Below are positions 27,568-37,173 of a DNA stretch of 64,000 bases, in pieces. The position numbers and the translations under genes were made by a program. A model generated the notes under the pieces. It was not told the origin of the DNA. It saw nothing but the letters and a program-made list of their open reading frames with translations, and ran no database searches. The stretch's first letter is position 1. Each line of letters starts with the position of its first letter. Origin of the DNA: Cytophagales bacterium (GTDB lineage Bacteria > Pseudomonadota > Gammaproteobacteria > Burkholderiales > Burkholderiaceae_C). The DNA lies in NCBI GenBank assembly GCA_030054145.1, contig JASGCK010000003.1:233127-297126 (forward strand), written 5' to 3'.

Positions 27568-27585
27568 TAATCAAAAAAATATAAT
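27566..27585 (+). promoter_or_regulatory. Candidate -10 boxes for pyrH
   Basis: TATAAT occurs twice, at 27566-27571 and 27580-27585, right after the tsf terminator and 28-47 bases before pyrH. A -35 box is not clear, so either could be fortuitous in A/T-rich DNA. Confidence 0.4.
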
Positions 27586-27612
27586 TCACTGAAGCACATT
27601 TGGGAGCACACC

Positions 27613-28344
27613 ATGACAAGTCCAGCCACCAGCGGGAAGACCTATAAACGCATTTTGTTGAAACTCTCAGGCGAGGCTTTAATGGGTGATGATGCTTTTG
27701 GCATTAACCGCGCAACGATTGTGCGCATGGTCGAAGAAATTGCAGAGGTTACGCGCTTGGGTGTTCAAGTTGCGGTCGTCATTGGTGGGGGTAATATTTT
27801 TCGCGGTGTAGCGGGCGGCTCAGTTGGCATGGACCGCGCTACGGCAGACTATATGGGGATGCTGGCAACGGTGATGAATGCCTTAGCGCTGGGCGACACA
27901 ATGAATAAAGCTGGATTAACGGCGCGAGTGATGTCTGCCATTGGCATTGAGCAAGTTGTAGAGCCGTATGTCCGTCCTAAAGCGCTTCAATATTTGGAAG
28001 AAGGTAAGGTCGTTATTTTTGCGGCGGGTACGGGTAATCCATTTTTTACAACGGATACGGCGGCGGCGTTGCGCGGGGCAGAAATTGGCGCAGAGGTTGT
28101 GCTGAAAGCTACGAAAGTAGATGGTGTTTACAGTGCCGATCCAGCCAAAGACGCGACTGCTGTGCGTTATGCAACGATTACTTTTGATGAGGCAATCAGT
28201 CGCAATCTAGGCGTGATGGACGCGGCTGCTTTTGCGCTGTGCCGTGATCAAAAATTGCCAATTAAAGTGTTTTCTATCTTCAAGCACGGCGCACTCAGGC
28301 GCGTGGTTGAAGGCGGTGATGAAGGCACGCTGGTAACGATGTAA
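27613..28344 (+). CDS. pyrH: Uridylate kinase
   Basis: A 243-residue UMP kinase of the amino-acid-kinase fold, making UDP from UMP and ATP, and regulated by GTP and [17 protein letters not shown] opens the protein; [10 protein letters not shown] binds phosphate, and [32 protein letters not shown] is represented by its [10 protein letters not shown] and ATKVDGVY parts. It is a standard bacterial hexameric type. It begins after a terminator and likely its own promoter; frr follows after 59 bases holding a hairpin-type repeat. Confidence 0.97.
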   Translation: MTSPATSGKTYKRILLKLSGEALMGDDAFGINRATIVRMVEEIAEVTRLGVQVAVVIGGGNIFRGVAGGSVGMDRATADYMGMLATVMNALALGDTMNKAGLTARVMSAIGIEQVVEPYVRPKALQYLEEGKVVIFAAGTGNPFFTTDTAAALRGAEIGAEVVLKATKVDGVYSADPAKDATAVRYATITFDEAISRNLGVMDAAAFALCRDQKLPIKVFSIFKHGALRRVVEGGDEGTLVTM

Positions 28345-28357
28345 TGAGTGACTGAGT

Positions 28358-28383
28358 CGTTCCTGCAAAAGCGGGAATCCATG
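28358..28383. repeat. TTCC-TGC/GCGGGAA hairpin repeat between pyrH and frr
   Basis: CGTTCCTGCAAAAGCGGGAA followed by TCCATG is another imperfect copy of the hairpin repeat, here with CCTGC/GCGGG arms around AAAA. Confidence 0.6.
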
Positions 28384-28403
28384 TATGTGAAAGAGGAAAA
28401 ATC

Positions 28404-28964
28404 ATGACGATTGATGAAATTAAAAACAATGCGGCAACGAAGATGGGGCTGTCAATTGAGGCGCTCAAAAGTAACTTGGCAAAAGTTCGTACGGGCCGGG
28501 CCAATCCTGCCATGCTTGATTCTGTTCAGGTTGATTACTACGGCTCGCCAGTGCCGCTCTCGCAAGTGGCGAACTTGTCATTGTTAGATTCGCGCACCAT
28601 TAGCATTCAGCCGTGGGAAAAAGGCATGGGCGCTAAGATTGAAAAAGCGATTCGCGAATCTGATTTGGGTTTGAATCCTTCAACGATGGGTGACTTAATC
28701 CGCGTTCCTTTGCCGCCCATGAGCGAAGAGCGCCGCAAGGAGATGACCAAATTGGCACGTAATGAAGGCGAAACGGCAAAGATTGCGGTGCGCAATTTAC
28801 GCCGCGACGCGAATGAAGCGGTTAAGAAGTTGGTTAAAGAAAAAGAGGCTTCAGAAGACGATCAAAAGCGCTCTGAGGCGGATGTGCAAAAGTTCACAGA
28901 TGCCCGCATCAACGAAATAGATGCTTTGGTTGCTGCCAAAGAAAAAGATATTTTGGCGGTTTGA
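28404..28964 (+). CDS. frr: Ribosome recycling factor
   Basis: A 186-residue ribosome recycling factor, which with EF-G splits post-termination ribosomes. The three-helix bundle domain shows [23 protein letters not shown], given here as [11 protein letters not shown], then [13 protein letters not shown], the hinge region. Length is standard (185-186). uppS begins at the base after the stop. Confidence 0.98.
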   Translation: MTIDEIKNNAATKMGLSIEALKSNLAKVRTGRANPAMLDSVQVDYYGSPVPLSQVANLSLLDSRTISIQPWEKGMGAKIEKAIRESDLGLNPSTMGDLIRVPLPPMSEERRKEMTKLARNEGETAKIAVRNLRRDANEAVKKLVKEKEASEDDQKRSEADVQKFTDARINEIDALVAAKEKDILAV

Positions 28965-29726
28965 TTGACTCAATCACACGTCATCCCGCACCACATTGCC
29001 ATCGTGATGGATGGCAATGGCAGGTGGGCGAAGCAGCGCTATTTGCCAAGGTTGGCGGGGCACAGGCAGGGCTTGGAGTCGCTATCCGAGTGCGTTAAAA
29101 ATTGCCTCTTGCGCGGCGTGCGGGTGCTGACGGTGTTTGCCTTTTCATCTGAAAACTGGAGTCGTCCGCCCGAGGAAGTCTCGGGTTTGATGGATCTGGT
29201 GGTGAACGCTTTAATGCGCGAGGCGGCGGCATTAAAAGAGCAGGGTGTCAGGATGTTTTTTATTGGCGACCGAGCGGCGTTGTCTCACCAAGTAACCAGC
29301 GTCATCGCCCAAGCCGAGGTGATGACTGCCGCCAATCAAAGACTGATCTTCAATGTGTGCTTGAACTACGGCGGGCGGTGGGATATTACGCAGGCCGCAT
29401 CGCGCTTGGCCTCCAGCAATATGGCGATTACGCCCGAGAGTCTTGATGGCGCGATGGCAATGGCGCATGTGCCTGATCCTGATTTGTTTATTCGCACGGG
29501 CGGTGAGCAGCGACTGAGTAACTTCTTGCTTTGGCAAGCGGCTTACTCGGAGCTATATTTTTCAAATAAATTGTGGCCCGAGTTTGATGCGGCAGAGTTA
29601 GATGCGGCGATTGCGGCGTATAGTGGGCGAGAACGCCGATTTGGCAAAATCTCCGAGCAAATTAAACCCGTGCAGCCCCCATCCACTTCATCGACCTTAC
29701 AGAAAGCGCCTCCCTATGCTTCTTAA
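28965..29726 (+). CDS. uppS: Undecaprenyl diphosphate synthase
   Basis: A 253-residue cis-prenyltransferase making the C55 lipid carrier for peptidoglycan and O-antigen. HIAIVMDGNGRWAKQR with the catalytic aspartate (residue 17) is the P-loop-like signature; FAFSSENW and PDLFIRTGGEQRLSNFLLWQ bind the substrate diphosphate. The start is an unusual TTG directly after the frr stop, needed because the conserved N-terminus begins only a few residues later and no ATG exists in between. It overlaps cdsA by 11 bases. Confidence 0.95.
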   Translation: MTQSHVIPHHIAIVMDGNGRWAKQRYLPRLAGHRQGLESLSECVKNCLLRGVRVLTVFAFSSENWSRPPEEVSGLMDLVVNALMREAAALKEQGVRMFFIGDRAALSHQVTSVIAQAEVMTAANQRLIFNVCLNYGGRWDITQAASRLASSNMAITPESLDGAMAMAHVPDPDLFIRTGGEQRLSNFLLWQAAYSELYFSNKLWPEFDAAELDAAIAAYSGRERRFGKISEQIKPVQPPSTSSTLQKAPPYAS

Positions 29727-30579
29727 ACGCATCACGACGGCGGCGCTCTTGTTGGCGATATTGCTGCCTGCTTTATTTTTCGGTTCTTCCGACGTGTTGA
29801 ATGGCTTAGCGCTCATTGTGATTGCCGCTGGTGTTTGGGAGTGGGCGCGGATGAACGGCTATCGCCAAACTCAAGCCCTCTTTTTTGCGCTAGATGCTTT
29901 TGTGGTTTGCGCGGGCGTGATGTATCTCGGACTCACGCGCTATCCCATGCCTATGCTGTGGTTGGTAGTTACCGCGCTTTGGGTGGTGATTGCGAGTTAT
30001 TTGCTCCGCACGGGCGTGGCAAGCTGGGCGCACATCCCACAACTGCTTCGCTTGGTTTTGGGTGGGGTGCTCATTTGCACAACGTGGTTGGCGCTAGCGC
30101 AGTTGCGCCAAGTGGGAATCAATTTATTGCTGTCGTCGCTGCTGTTGGTGTGGGCTGCGGATATTTTTGCTTACGCGGCTGGCAGATTGTTGGGGGGTAA
30201 GTTGTTTGGCGGATTTGCAAACCAAGGTAAATTGGCGGTTGCGATTAGCCCAGGCAAGACGTGGGAAGGTGTGTTGGGTGGCTTTGTGGGTGTGCTACTG
30301 GTGGCTTATTTTTGGCTTTGGTTGGATCAAAAATTTGTCCTTGATAGCCTAAGTCTCTACACGCTACTTCACGTTCGTTTTGGTGGATGGATGTTGCTCG
30401 CGCTCATCTTTTTAACGATGCTCTCTGTCGTTGGTGATTTGATTGAATCCTTGGTTAAGCGTAGCGCTGGCGTGAAAGACTCAAGCGGCCTACTGCCTGG
30501 TCACGGCGGTGTGCTTGATCGGGTGGATGCGCTCTTGCCCGTGCTTCCAGCGGCGATGTTGTTTGTGAGTTTTGCATGA
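29716..30579 (+). CDS. cdsA: Phosphatidate cytidylyltransferase
   Basis: A 287-residue polytopic membrane enzyme that makes CDP-diacylglycerol from phosphatidate and CTP. The C-terminal CDP-diglyceride synthetase signature is present from SVVGDLIESLVKRSAGVKDSS to LPGHGGVLDRVD, with many hydrophobic helices before it. ATG 29716 is chosen because the upstream in-frame region to 29602 is basic/proline-rich and lies in uppS. It overlaps uppS by 11 bases and dxr by 4. Confidence 0.95.
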   Translation: MLLKRITTAALLLAILLPALFFGSSDVLNGLALIVIAAGVWEWARMNGYRQTQALFFALDAFVVCAGVMYLGLTRYPMPMLWLVVTALWVVIASYLLRTGVASWAHIPQLLRLVLGGVLICTTWLALAQLRQVGINLLLSSLLLVWAADIFAYAAGRLLGGKLFGGFANQGKLAVAISPGKTWEGVLGGFVGVLLVAYFWLWLDQKFVLDSLSLYTLLHVRFGGWMLLALIFLTMLSVVGDLIESLVKRSAGVKDSSGLLPGHGGVLDRVDALLPVLPAAMLFVSFA

Positions 30580-31763
30580 ATCCCAAACAACGCATTGCTA
30601 TTTTGGGATCAACCGGTTCGGTGGGCGCAAATACGCTGGACGTCATCGCGCGGCATCCTGATCGTTTTGAAGTCTTTGCTTTAACTGCTAAGGCGAAGTG
30701 GGAGTTGTTGCTACAGCAATGCGCTGCATTCAAGCCCATGTTTGCCGTCATGCTTGACCCGGATGCGGCTGCGCAGCTCGCCAGTCGATTGAAGGCAGAG
30801 GGCTTGCCAACGCAGGTTTTGGTGGGAGCGCAAGCGATTACCGACATGGCATGCGAGGAACGCGTTGATACGGTGATGGCCGCGATTGTGGGCGCGGCTG
30901 GACTGGCGCCTTGCATGGCGGCGGCAGTCACGGGAAAGCGAATTTTGCTCGCCAATAAAGAAGCCTTGGTCGTTGGCGGTGATGTGTTTATGAACGCCGT
31001 CAAGGCTGGCGGCGCGACACTGTTGCCGATTGACAGCGAGCACAGTGCGATTTTTCAATCGCTGCCCGATGACCGCGCGGTATGGGGTGAGCGAATCGAT
31101 AAGATTATTTTGACGGCATCGGGTGGTCCTTTCTTAAACCGCGACATGGCTACTTTTTCATCCATCACGCCCGACGAGGCGTGTGCGCATCCCAACTGGG
31201 TCATGGGTCGCAAGATCTCGGTGGATTCCGCCACGATGATGAATAAGGCGCTTGAGGTGATCGAGGCGAAATATCTGTTTGGCGTGCGCCCTGAGCAAAT
31301 TGAAGTGGTGATTCATCCGCAAAGCATCATTCACTCGATGGTGCAGTACAAAGATGCCTCGGTGGTTGCGCAGCTAGGTACGCCCGATATGCGCGTGCCC
31401 ATTAGCTATGGCTTGTCGTACCCAGATCGTATTGCTGGTGGCGCTGCAACCCTTGATTTCAAAGGCTTGGCGAGCATGAGCTTCCAAGAGGTCGATCCAG
31501 CAAGGTTTCCAGGCTTGCAGCTAGCGTGGAGCGCGATGGCTGTGCCCTCTGGCACGATCTTGCTGAATGCCGCGAATGAAGTGGGCGTAGAAGCATTTTT
31601 GGCAGGACGTATTCGCTTTGATCAAATTCACACTTTGAACGCGGAGATTGTGGTGAGCTTGGATTGCCCTGTGGTGCATAGCTTGGACGAAATCATGGTG
31701 CTCGATGGTTTGGCAAGGCAGGTTGCCCATCTGTCGTGTGATCGATTGGCATCAGAAAAATAA
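30576..31763 (+). CDS. dxr: 1-deoxy-D-xylulose 5-phosphate reductoisomerase
   Basis: A 395-residue DXR, the second enzyme of the MEP isoprenoid pathway, converting DXP to MEP with NADPH and a divalent metal. The NADPH loop is ILGSTGSVGANTLD (about residues 9-22); LANKEALVVGGD and DSEHSAIFQ contain metal and substrate residues; HPNWVMGRKISVDSATMMNK is represented by WVMGRKISVDSATM. It overlaps cdsA by 4 bases and precedes rseP by 2 bases. Confidence 0.97.
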   Translation: MNPKQRIAILGSTGSVGANTLDVIARHPDRFEVFALTAKAKWELLLQQCAAFKPMFAVMLDPDAAAQLASRLKAEGLPTQVLVGAQAITDMACEERVDTVMAAIVGAAGLAPCMAAAVTGKRILLANKEALVVGGDVFMNAVKAGGATLLPIDSEHSAIFQSLPDDRAVWGERIDKIILTASGGPFLNRDMATFSSITPDEACAHPNWVMGRKISVDSATMMNKALEVIEAKYLFGVRPEQIEVVIHPQSIIHSMVQYKDASVVAQLGTPDMRVPISYGLSYPDRIAGGAATLDFKGLASMSFQEVDPARFPGLQLAWSAMAVPSGTILLNAANEVGVEAFLAGRIRFDQIHTLNAEIVVSLDCPVVHSLDEIMVLDGLARQVAHLSCDRLASEK

Positions 31764-31765
31764 TC

Positions 31766-32896
31766 ATGACTACGCTTATTTCTATTGTGGCGTTTCTATT
31801 CGTGATTGCGGTACTGATCACGATTCACGAATGGGGGCATTACCGCATGGCAACGCTTGTGGGTGTGCGCGTGATTCGATTCTCTATTGGCTTTGGCACA
31901 CCTTTATTTAAATGGGTACCGAAGCGTCAACCGCTTGTGGGCGGCGTTGCTCAGACCACGGAGTTTGTGATTGCCAGCTTGCCGTTTGGCGGTTACGTCA
32001 AGATGCAAGACGAGCGCGAGCCCGATCAGCCGCCTATTGCGACTCATGAAGTCCCTCACTCGTTTAATCGCAAGCCTTTATGGGCAAGGGCTGCCGTGGT
32101 GTTTGCGGGGCCACTTGCGAATTTCGTTTTAGCGATTCTTTTATTTTCAATGCTCAATTGGATTGGCACGACTTTGCCGCAGGCAAAGCTGGCCAAGGTC
32201 TTACCAGACAGCGCTGCGGCTGCGGCGCAACTGCAAGCAGGCGATGTCGTGCTTGCCGTAGATGCGAGAGCGATCACCGATAGCCTGCAATTGCGCGAGA
32301 TGATTCGGCAGTCCAATCAAGGGACTGAGCAGCGCTGGAAAATTCAGCGCGGTGAGACGGTGCAAACGCTGCGGGTGACACCAAGGGTTGAGACGGAGCA
32401 CAGTGAGTTTTTAGGTCAATCGCAGATTGGTCGTTTAGGTGCGGTGATTGGTACGCCTGACGCCTTGGTTGAGGTGCGCTACGGCTTGGTCGAGGGCCTC
32501 TCACTTGGCATTGAAAAAACGTGGGATTTGAGCGCTCTGACGCTGCGTACCTTGGGGCAAATGTTAATGGGCGAGGCATCACTTAAAAATCTAACAGGTC
32601 CTGTGACCGTGGCGGAATACTCGGGCAAGACGGCGGCGATGGGTGTGAGCGCTTTTATGTTGTTTTTAGGTCTGATGAGTGTGAGTTTGGGGGTGTTGAA
32701 TCTCTTGCCGCTGCCCATGCTAGATGGTGGTCATCTGATGTATTATCTTTGGGAGTGGGTGACGGGCAGAGCCGTGTCAGAGCTGTGGCTGGATAGGCTT
32801 CAGCGCGCGGGGTTTGCCATACTTATTTCTTTGACCCTATTGGCGCTGTATAACGATCTTGTTCGCGTGTTGGGGCTTTCTAGTTTTTTTAGTTAA
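31766..32896 (+). CDS. rseP: RIP metalloprotease RseP, single-PDZ form
   Basis: A 376-residue site-2-type zinc protease of the inner membrane that cleaves anti-sigma factors or remnant signal peptides. HEWGH (about residues 22-26) supplies the zinc histidines and LPLPMLDGGH (about 312-321) the third ligand. LPFGGYVKM and RAAVVFAGPLANF are present. Only one PDZ domain (about 125-205, AAQLQAGDVVLAVD) is seen between membrane segments, while E. coli RseP (about 450 residues) has two. Gene neighbours dxr and bamA are as expected. Confidence 0.93.
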   Translation: MTTLISIVAFLFVIAVLITIHEWGHYRMATLVGVRVIRFSIGFGTPLFKWVPKRQPLVGGVAQTTEFVIASLPFGGYVKMQDEREPDQPPIATHEVPHSFNRKPLWARAAVVFAGPLANFVLAILLFSMLNWIGTTLPQAKLAKVLPDSAAAAAQLQAGDVVLAVDARAITDSLQLREMIRQSNQGTEQRWKIQRGETVQTLRVTPRVETEHSEFLGQSQIGRLGAVIGTPDALVEVRYGLVEGLSLGIEKTWDLSALTLRTLGQMLMGEASLKNLTGPVTVAEYSGKTAAMGVSAFMLFLGLMSVSLGVLNLLPLPMLDGGHLMYYLWEWVTGRAVSELWLDRLQRAGFAILISLTLLALYNDLVRVLGLSSFFS

Positions 32897-32902
32897 ATAT
32901 TT

Positions 32903-35185
32903 ATGCGTTTATTTATCAAAAGTTTTGTTTCCGTTTTTTTCCTGTTTGCGCTGCTTGGGCAAGCGATTGCTGTCGAGCCTTTTGCGGTTAAAGATATCCG
33001 TGTTGAGGGTTTGCAGCGTGTCGAGGCAGGAACCGTTTTTGCAACCTTGCCTATTCGTACAGGCGATACCTTTACCGACGACAAAGGTGCGGCAGCTATT
33101 CGCGCACTATTCGCCCTAGGTTTGTTCAAAGATATACGGCTAGAGAGCAAAGATGGCGTACTGATCGTGCTGGTGGAAGAGCGCCCAACGATTGCGGAGT
33201 TGACCTTCGTGGGAGCCAAAGAGTTTGACAAAGATGTCCTCACCAGGGCGCTAAAAGATGTAGGGCTTGCCTCGGGCAGAGCCTACGATAAGGCGTTGGC
33301 GGATAGGGCTGAGCAAGAGCTCAAGCGTCAGTACATTGGCAAAAGTTTATACGGGGCGCAAGTTGTGACAACGGTCACGCCCATTGAGCGCAATCGCGTT
33401 AATTTGACGTTTACTGTGGCAGAGGGTGAAGTTGCAAAAATTCGCTCTATACGCATCGTCGGTAATAAGTCTTTTAGCGAGTCAACCTTGCGCGGGCAGT
33501 TTGACCTTGATACGACGGGCACGATGAGCTGGTACACCAAGAGTGATCGCTATACCCGCACAAAGTTGAATGCCGATTTAGAGACGCTGCGCTCCTATTA
33601 TTTAACGCGTGGCTATTTGCAATTTTCGATTGACTCAACGCAGGTTGCACTCTCGCCCGATAAACAAAGTGTGGATATCACCATTGCCGTGACCGAGGGG
33701 CTGCGCTATGTGGTGTCAGCGGTTGAGCTGAGGGGTAATTATTTGGGCAAGGAAGATGAGTTCAAGGCCTTAGTCAAAATACCTGTGGGTCAGCCTTATA
33801 ACTCCGAGTTTGTGGGACTCACCACGAAAGCCTTTACGGATTTATTTGGTAAATTTGGTTTTGCCTTTGCACGGGTCGAGTCCTTGCCAGATATTGATGC
33901 CGAAAAGGCGCAGGTAAAAATTGTGCTGGCGGCGGATCCTTCTAAGCGAGCACAAGTCAGGCGCATCAACATTATTGGCAACTCCAGAACGCGGGATGAG
34001 GTTATTCGGCGCGAGTTCCGCCAATACGAAGCCTCTTGGTATGACGGCGACAAAATTAAACTCTCGCGCGACCGTAATGATCGTTTGGGCTATTTCAAAG
34101 AAGTCAGGATTGAGACTCAAGAGGTTGCGGGCGCGCAAGATCAAGTGGACGTTAACTTGACCGTGGTCGAAAAACCGACAGGCAGCTTGACATTGGGCGC
34201 AGGCTTTTCAAGCACCGAAGGCTTGACAGTGCAGTTTGGTATTCAGCAAGATAATGCGTTTGGATCGGGGCAGTTTTTGGGTGTGAATATCAACACCAGC
34301 AAATTTAACCAAGTCTATTCGATTAGCACGACCAATCCTTATTTCACAGAAGACGGCGTGTCAAGAACCTTTGCGCTGTATCAGCGGCGCACACGTCCGT
34401 ATACAACGATTGGCGGTGATTATCAGCTCACCACAACGGGTTTAAATGTGAGTTTTGGTATTCCAATTAACGAGTTGGATCGCATCTATCTCGGCGCTGG
34501 TGCTGAAAAAATTAAGATTGATTCTGGAACCAGTATTCCAGCCGCCTATTTAGCCTACGCGGATACTTTTGGCTATGTCAGCAATGCCTATCCTTTTACG
34601 CTGGGCTGGTCAAGGGATAGTCGGGATAGCTTTTTAATTCCAACCAAGGGTACTTATCAGCGCGTGAATAGTGCCTTATCAAAAGGTGGGGACGCTCAAT
34701 ACACCAGTACCACTTACCAGTTCCAGCAATATTTACCGATTAATAAACAACTAACCTTTGCACTGAATACCGAGCTGGGTTGGGGACGCGGACTTAGCGG
34801 TCGTCCCTTCCCTGTTTTTAAAGGTTTTAATTCAGGCGGTTTGGGTTCTGTGCGCGGTTTTGCGCAAAGCAGTTTAGGTCCTCGCGATGTCACCGGTGCT
34901 TACATCGGTGGTCCTAAAAAAATGACATTGAATCTGGAGCTGAATATGCCCTTCCCAGGTGCCGGTAACGACCGCAGTTTGCGCCTTTACAGCTTTTACG
35001 ATGCGGGCAATGTATTTGGTGAAAACGAGTCATACAATTTCTCTAAATTGCGCTCATCTATTGGTGTCGGGTTGAGTTGGATTTCCCCTGTGGGTCCTTT
35101 GCGTTTTGCAATCGCCAACCCTGTAAGAGCCTACTCTGGCGATAGAATAGAGAAATTCCAATTCCAAATTGGCACAGCCTTTTAA
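32903..35185 (+). CDS. bamA: Outer membrane protein assembly factor BamA
   Basis: A 760-residue Omp85 protein, the core of the BAM complex that inserts beta-barrel proteins. A signal peptide ends near AIAVEP (about residue 24). Five POTRA domains span about 24-420, starting KDIRVEGLQRVEAGTVF. The barrel shows SVRGFAQSSLGP (the lid-lock VRGF/Y motif) near residues 650-661 and ends in phenylalanine (QIGTAF), the outer-membrane signature. It follows rseP by 6 bases and precedes skp. Confidence 0.97.
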   Translation: MRLFIKSFVSVFFLFALLGQAIAVEPFAVKDIRVEGLQRVEAGTVFATLPIRTGDTFTDDKGAAAIRALFALGLFKDIRLESKDGVLIVLVEERPTIAELTFVGAKEFDKDVLTRALKDVGLASGRAYDKALADRAEQELKRQYIGKSLYGAQVVTTVTPIERNRVNLTFTVAEGEVAKIRSIRIVGNKSFSESTLRGQFDLDTTGTMSWYTKSDRYTRTKLNADLETLRSYYLTRGYLQFSIDSTQVALSPDKQSVDITIAVTEGLRYVVSAVELRGNYLGKEDEFKALVKIPVGQPYNSEFVGLTTKAFTDLFGKFGFAFARVESLPDIDAEKAQVKIVLAADPSKRAQVRRINIIGNSRTRDEVIRREFRQYEASWYDGDKIKLSRDRNDRLGYFKEVRIETQEVAGAQDQVDVNLTVVEKPTGSLTLGAGFSSTEGLTVQFGIQQDNAFGSGQFLGVNINTSKFNQVYSISTTNPYFTEDGVSRTFALYQRRTRPYTTIGGDYQLTTTGLNVSFGIPINELDRIYLGAGAEKIKIDSGTSIPAAYLAYADTFGYVSNAYPFTLGWSRDSRDSFLIPTKGTYQRVNSALSKGGDAQYTSTTYQFQQYLPINKQLTFALNTELGWGRGLSGRPFPVFKGFNSGGLGSVRGFAQSSLGPRDVTGAYIGGPKKMTLNLELNMPFPGAGNDRSLRLYSFYDAGNVFGENESYNFSKLRSSIGVGLSWISPVGPLRFAIANPVRAYSGDRIEKFQFQIGTAF

Positions 35186-35200
35186 TTTTTAAGTTTTATT

Positions 35201-35707
35201 ATGAATCGTATTCTTTCTTTCTTCATTGCGGCTGGTGTTGCTGTTGCGTTTTCGTCATCTGCGTTTGCGCAAGAGTTCAAAATTGGTTATGTCAACACGG
35301 AACGAGTTTATCGTGAAGCCAATTCCACACTAGCGGCGCAAACAAAATTACAACAAGAGTTTGCAAAACGCGAAAAAGATATCATGGCGCTGGGTGAGAC
35401 ATTGAAGACGCTTTCTGAAAAGTTGGATCGAGATGCCCCCACATTGTCTGAGTCGCAGCGCAATACACGTCAAAAGCAAGTGTTAGAGCAAGACCGCGAT
35501 TTTCAGCGCAAGCGCCGAGAATTTCAAGAAGACTGGAATGCGCGTAAAAATGAAGAACTCCAAACCTTAGTTGATCGTGCAAACCGCGTTGTCAAGCAAA
35601 TTGCAGAGGCGGAAAAGTATGACCTCGTTTTACAAGAAGTGGTGTACATCAATCCTAAGCACGACATCACCGACAAAGTTGTCAAAGCTTTGAATGCGCA
35701 GCGTTGA
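35201..35707 (+). CDS. skp: OmpH/Skp family periplasmic chaperone
   Basis: A 168-residue Skp homologue that holds unfolded outer-membrane proteins in the periplasm. A signal peptide ([20 protein letters not shown] then AFAQ) is followed by [14 protein letters not shown], the first strand/helix, a long charged coiled-coil region (about residues 45-125) and a C-terminal strand. It lies between bamA and lpxD and overlaps lpxD by 14 bases, as in most Betaproteobacteria. Confidence 0.95.
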   Translation: MNRILSFFIAAGVAVAFSSSAFAQEFKIGYVNTERVYREANSTLAAQTKLQQEFAKREKDIMALGETLKTLSEKLDRDAPTLSESQRNTRQKQVLEQDRDFQRKRREFQEDWNARKNEELQTLVDRANRVVKQIAEAEKYDLVLQEVVYINPKHDITDKVVKALNAQR

Positions 35708-36698
35708 TGCGACTACTGCGGATATCGTTCAAGCCCTAGGCGGGGAGTTGATTGGCTCTCCTCATTTAAAGATTCTCCGTATTGCATCGTTAGAGCGGGC
35801 GACTCAAACTGACATCTCTTTTTTAAGCTCACCTAAGTACGCGCATCAGTTTGCTGCGAGCCAAGCTGCTTGTGTGATTGCAAGGCACGCGGATGCTCAG
35901 GTTGCGCAGACATTGGGTTTCAAGGGCGCTTGTATCATCAGTGATGATCCCTACTTGTACTTTGCCAAACTCACCCAGTGGTGGAAGCGCCGCTTGGACG
36001 AGGGGGGCCGCAGAGCGCTGATTCATCCAACTGCTGTGATTGGACAGCGCGTTCAGCTTGGCGCGGATGTTCGCGTTGGCGCACTTTGCGTGATTGAAGA
36101 TGATGCTGTTATTGGCGCACGCACGGTGCTTCACTCGCGCGTAACGTTAGGCGCAAACTGCCATGTAGGCGAAGACTGCATTGTGCATAGTGGTGTGGTT
36201 ATTGGGGCTGACGGATTTGGTTTTGCGCCGAATCAAGTAACGGACGAGTGGGTCAAAATCGAACAATTAGGCGCTGTGCGGATTGGAAACTCTGTCGAAA
36301 TTGGCGCGAACACTTGTATTGACCGCGGGGCGCTTGAAGACACTGTGATTGAAGACGGCGTGAAGCTGGATAACTTGATTCAAATTGGCCATAACGTTCA
36401 CATTGGTCAGCACACGGCGCTGGCGGGCTGCGTCGGGGTTGCAGGCAGCGCCACGATTGGCGCACATTGCACGGTAGGCGGAGGCGCTGTGGTGCTCGGG
36501 CATCTAACGCTGGCTGATCGCGTTCATATTTCAGCCGCAAGCGTCGTGACGCGCTCTATTTTGCAGGCGGGTCATTACACGGGCATCTTTCCCTTAGACG
36601 ACAATCAGGCGTGGGAAAAAAATGCGGCAACACTCAAGCAATTACACGGCTTGCGTGAGCGATTAAAGCAATTAGAAAAAGTGAGAGTGAGCACCTAA
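35694..36698 (+). CDS. lpxD: UDP-3-O-(3-hydroxyacyl)glucosamine N-acyltransferase
   Basis: A 334-residue LpxD, third enzyme of lipid A synthesis, transferring a hydroxyacyl chain from ACP to the glucosamine nitrogen. The N-terminal uridine-binding domain (about 1-100) is followed by left-handed beta-helix hexapeptide repeats. [10 protein letters not shown] and [13 protein letters not shown] (catalytic histidine near 233) are signatures. The start ATG at 35694 lies inside skp; it gives the expected N-terminus. Confidence 0.96.
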   Translation: MRSVDATTADIVQALGGELIGSPHLKILRIASLERATQTDISFLSSPKYAHQFAASQAACVIARHADAQVAQTLGFKGACIISDDPYLYFAKLTQWWKRRLDEGGRRALIHPTAVIGQRVQLGADVRVGALCVIEDDAVIGARTVLHSRVTLGANCHVGEDCIVHSGVVIGADGFGFAPNQVTDEWVKIEQLGAVRIGNSVEIGANTCIDRGALEDTVIEDGVKLDNLIQIGHNVHIGQHTALAGCVGVAGSATIGAHCTVGGGAVVLGHLTLADRVHISAASVVTRSILQAGHYTGIFPLDDNQAWEKNAATLKQLHGLRERLKQLEKVRVST

Positions 36699-36700
36699 AA

Positions 36701-37171
36701 ATGACAGAAAGTACAACGCACATCATGCAAATGGATATCCATCAAATTTTAAAAAAACTACCTCACCGCTATCCATTTTTATTGGTAGATCGCGTGTTGG
36801 AGTTGGAGCTGGGCAAGCGCATTCGAGCCATCAAAAATGTCTCGATGAACGAGGAATTTTTCCAAGGTCATTTCCCGCACAGACCCGTCATGCCCGGTGT
36901 TTTGATGTTGGAGGCCTTGGCGCAAGCTGCTGCGCTTTTATCATTTGAGACGCTAGGCGTCACGCCTGACGACGAGACGATGTATTACTTTGCGGGTATT
37001 GATGCGGCGCGTTTTAAACGCCCCGTAGAACCAGGCGACCAACTCATTTTGGACGTAACGCTAGAGCGCATGAAAGCAGGTGTTTTTAAATTTAAAGCCA
37101 AAGCCCTTGTGGGTGATGAGCTAGCGGTTGAGGCCGACCTCATGTGTACCATGAAAAAAATTGCGCAATAA
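36701..37171 (+). CDS. fabZ: 3-hydroxyacyl-ACP dehydratase FabZ
   Basis: A 156-residue hot-dog-fold dehydratase of fatty-acid synthesis. [13 protein letters not shown] and [20 protein letters not shown] contain the catalytic histidine and glutamate (near residues 62 and 76). It lies between lpxD and lpxA, so hydroxyacyl-ACP is shared between lipid A and membrane lipid routes. The in-frame ATG at 36701 has a few extra residues before the conserved MDIHQIL; an internal ATG is possible. Confidence 0.96.
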   Translation: MTESTTHIMQMDIHQILKKLPHRYPFLLVDRVLELELGKRIRAIKNVSMNEEFFQGHFPHRPVMPGVLMLEALAQAAALLSFETLGVTPDDETMYYFAGIDAARFKRPVEPGDQLILDVTLERMKAGVFKFKAKALVGDELAVEADLMCTMKKIAQ

Positions 37172-37173
37172 AA

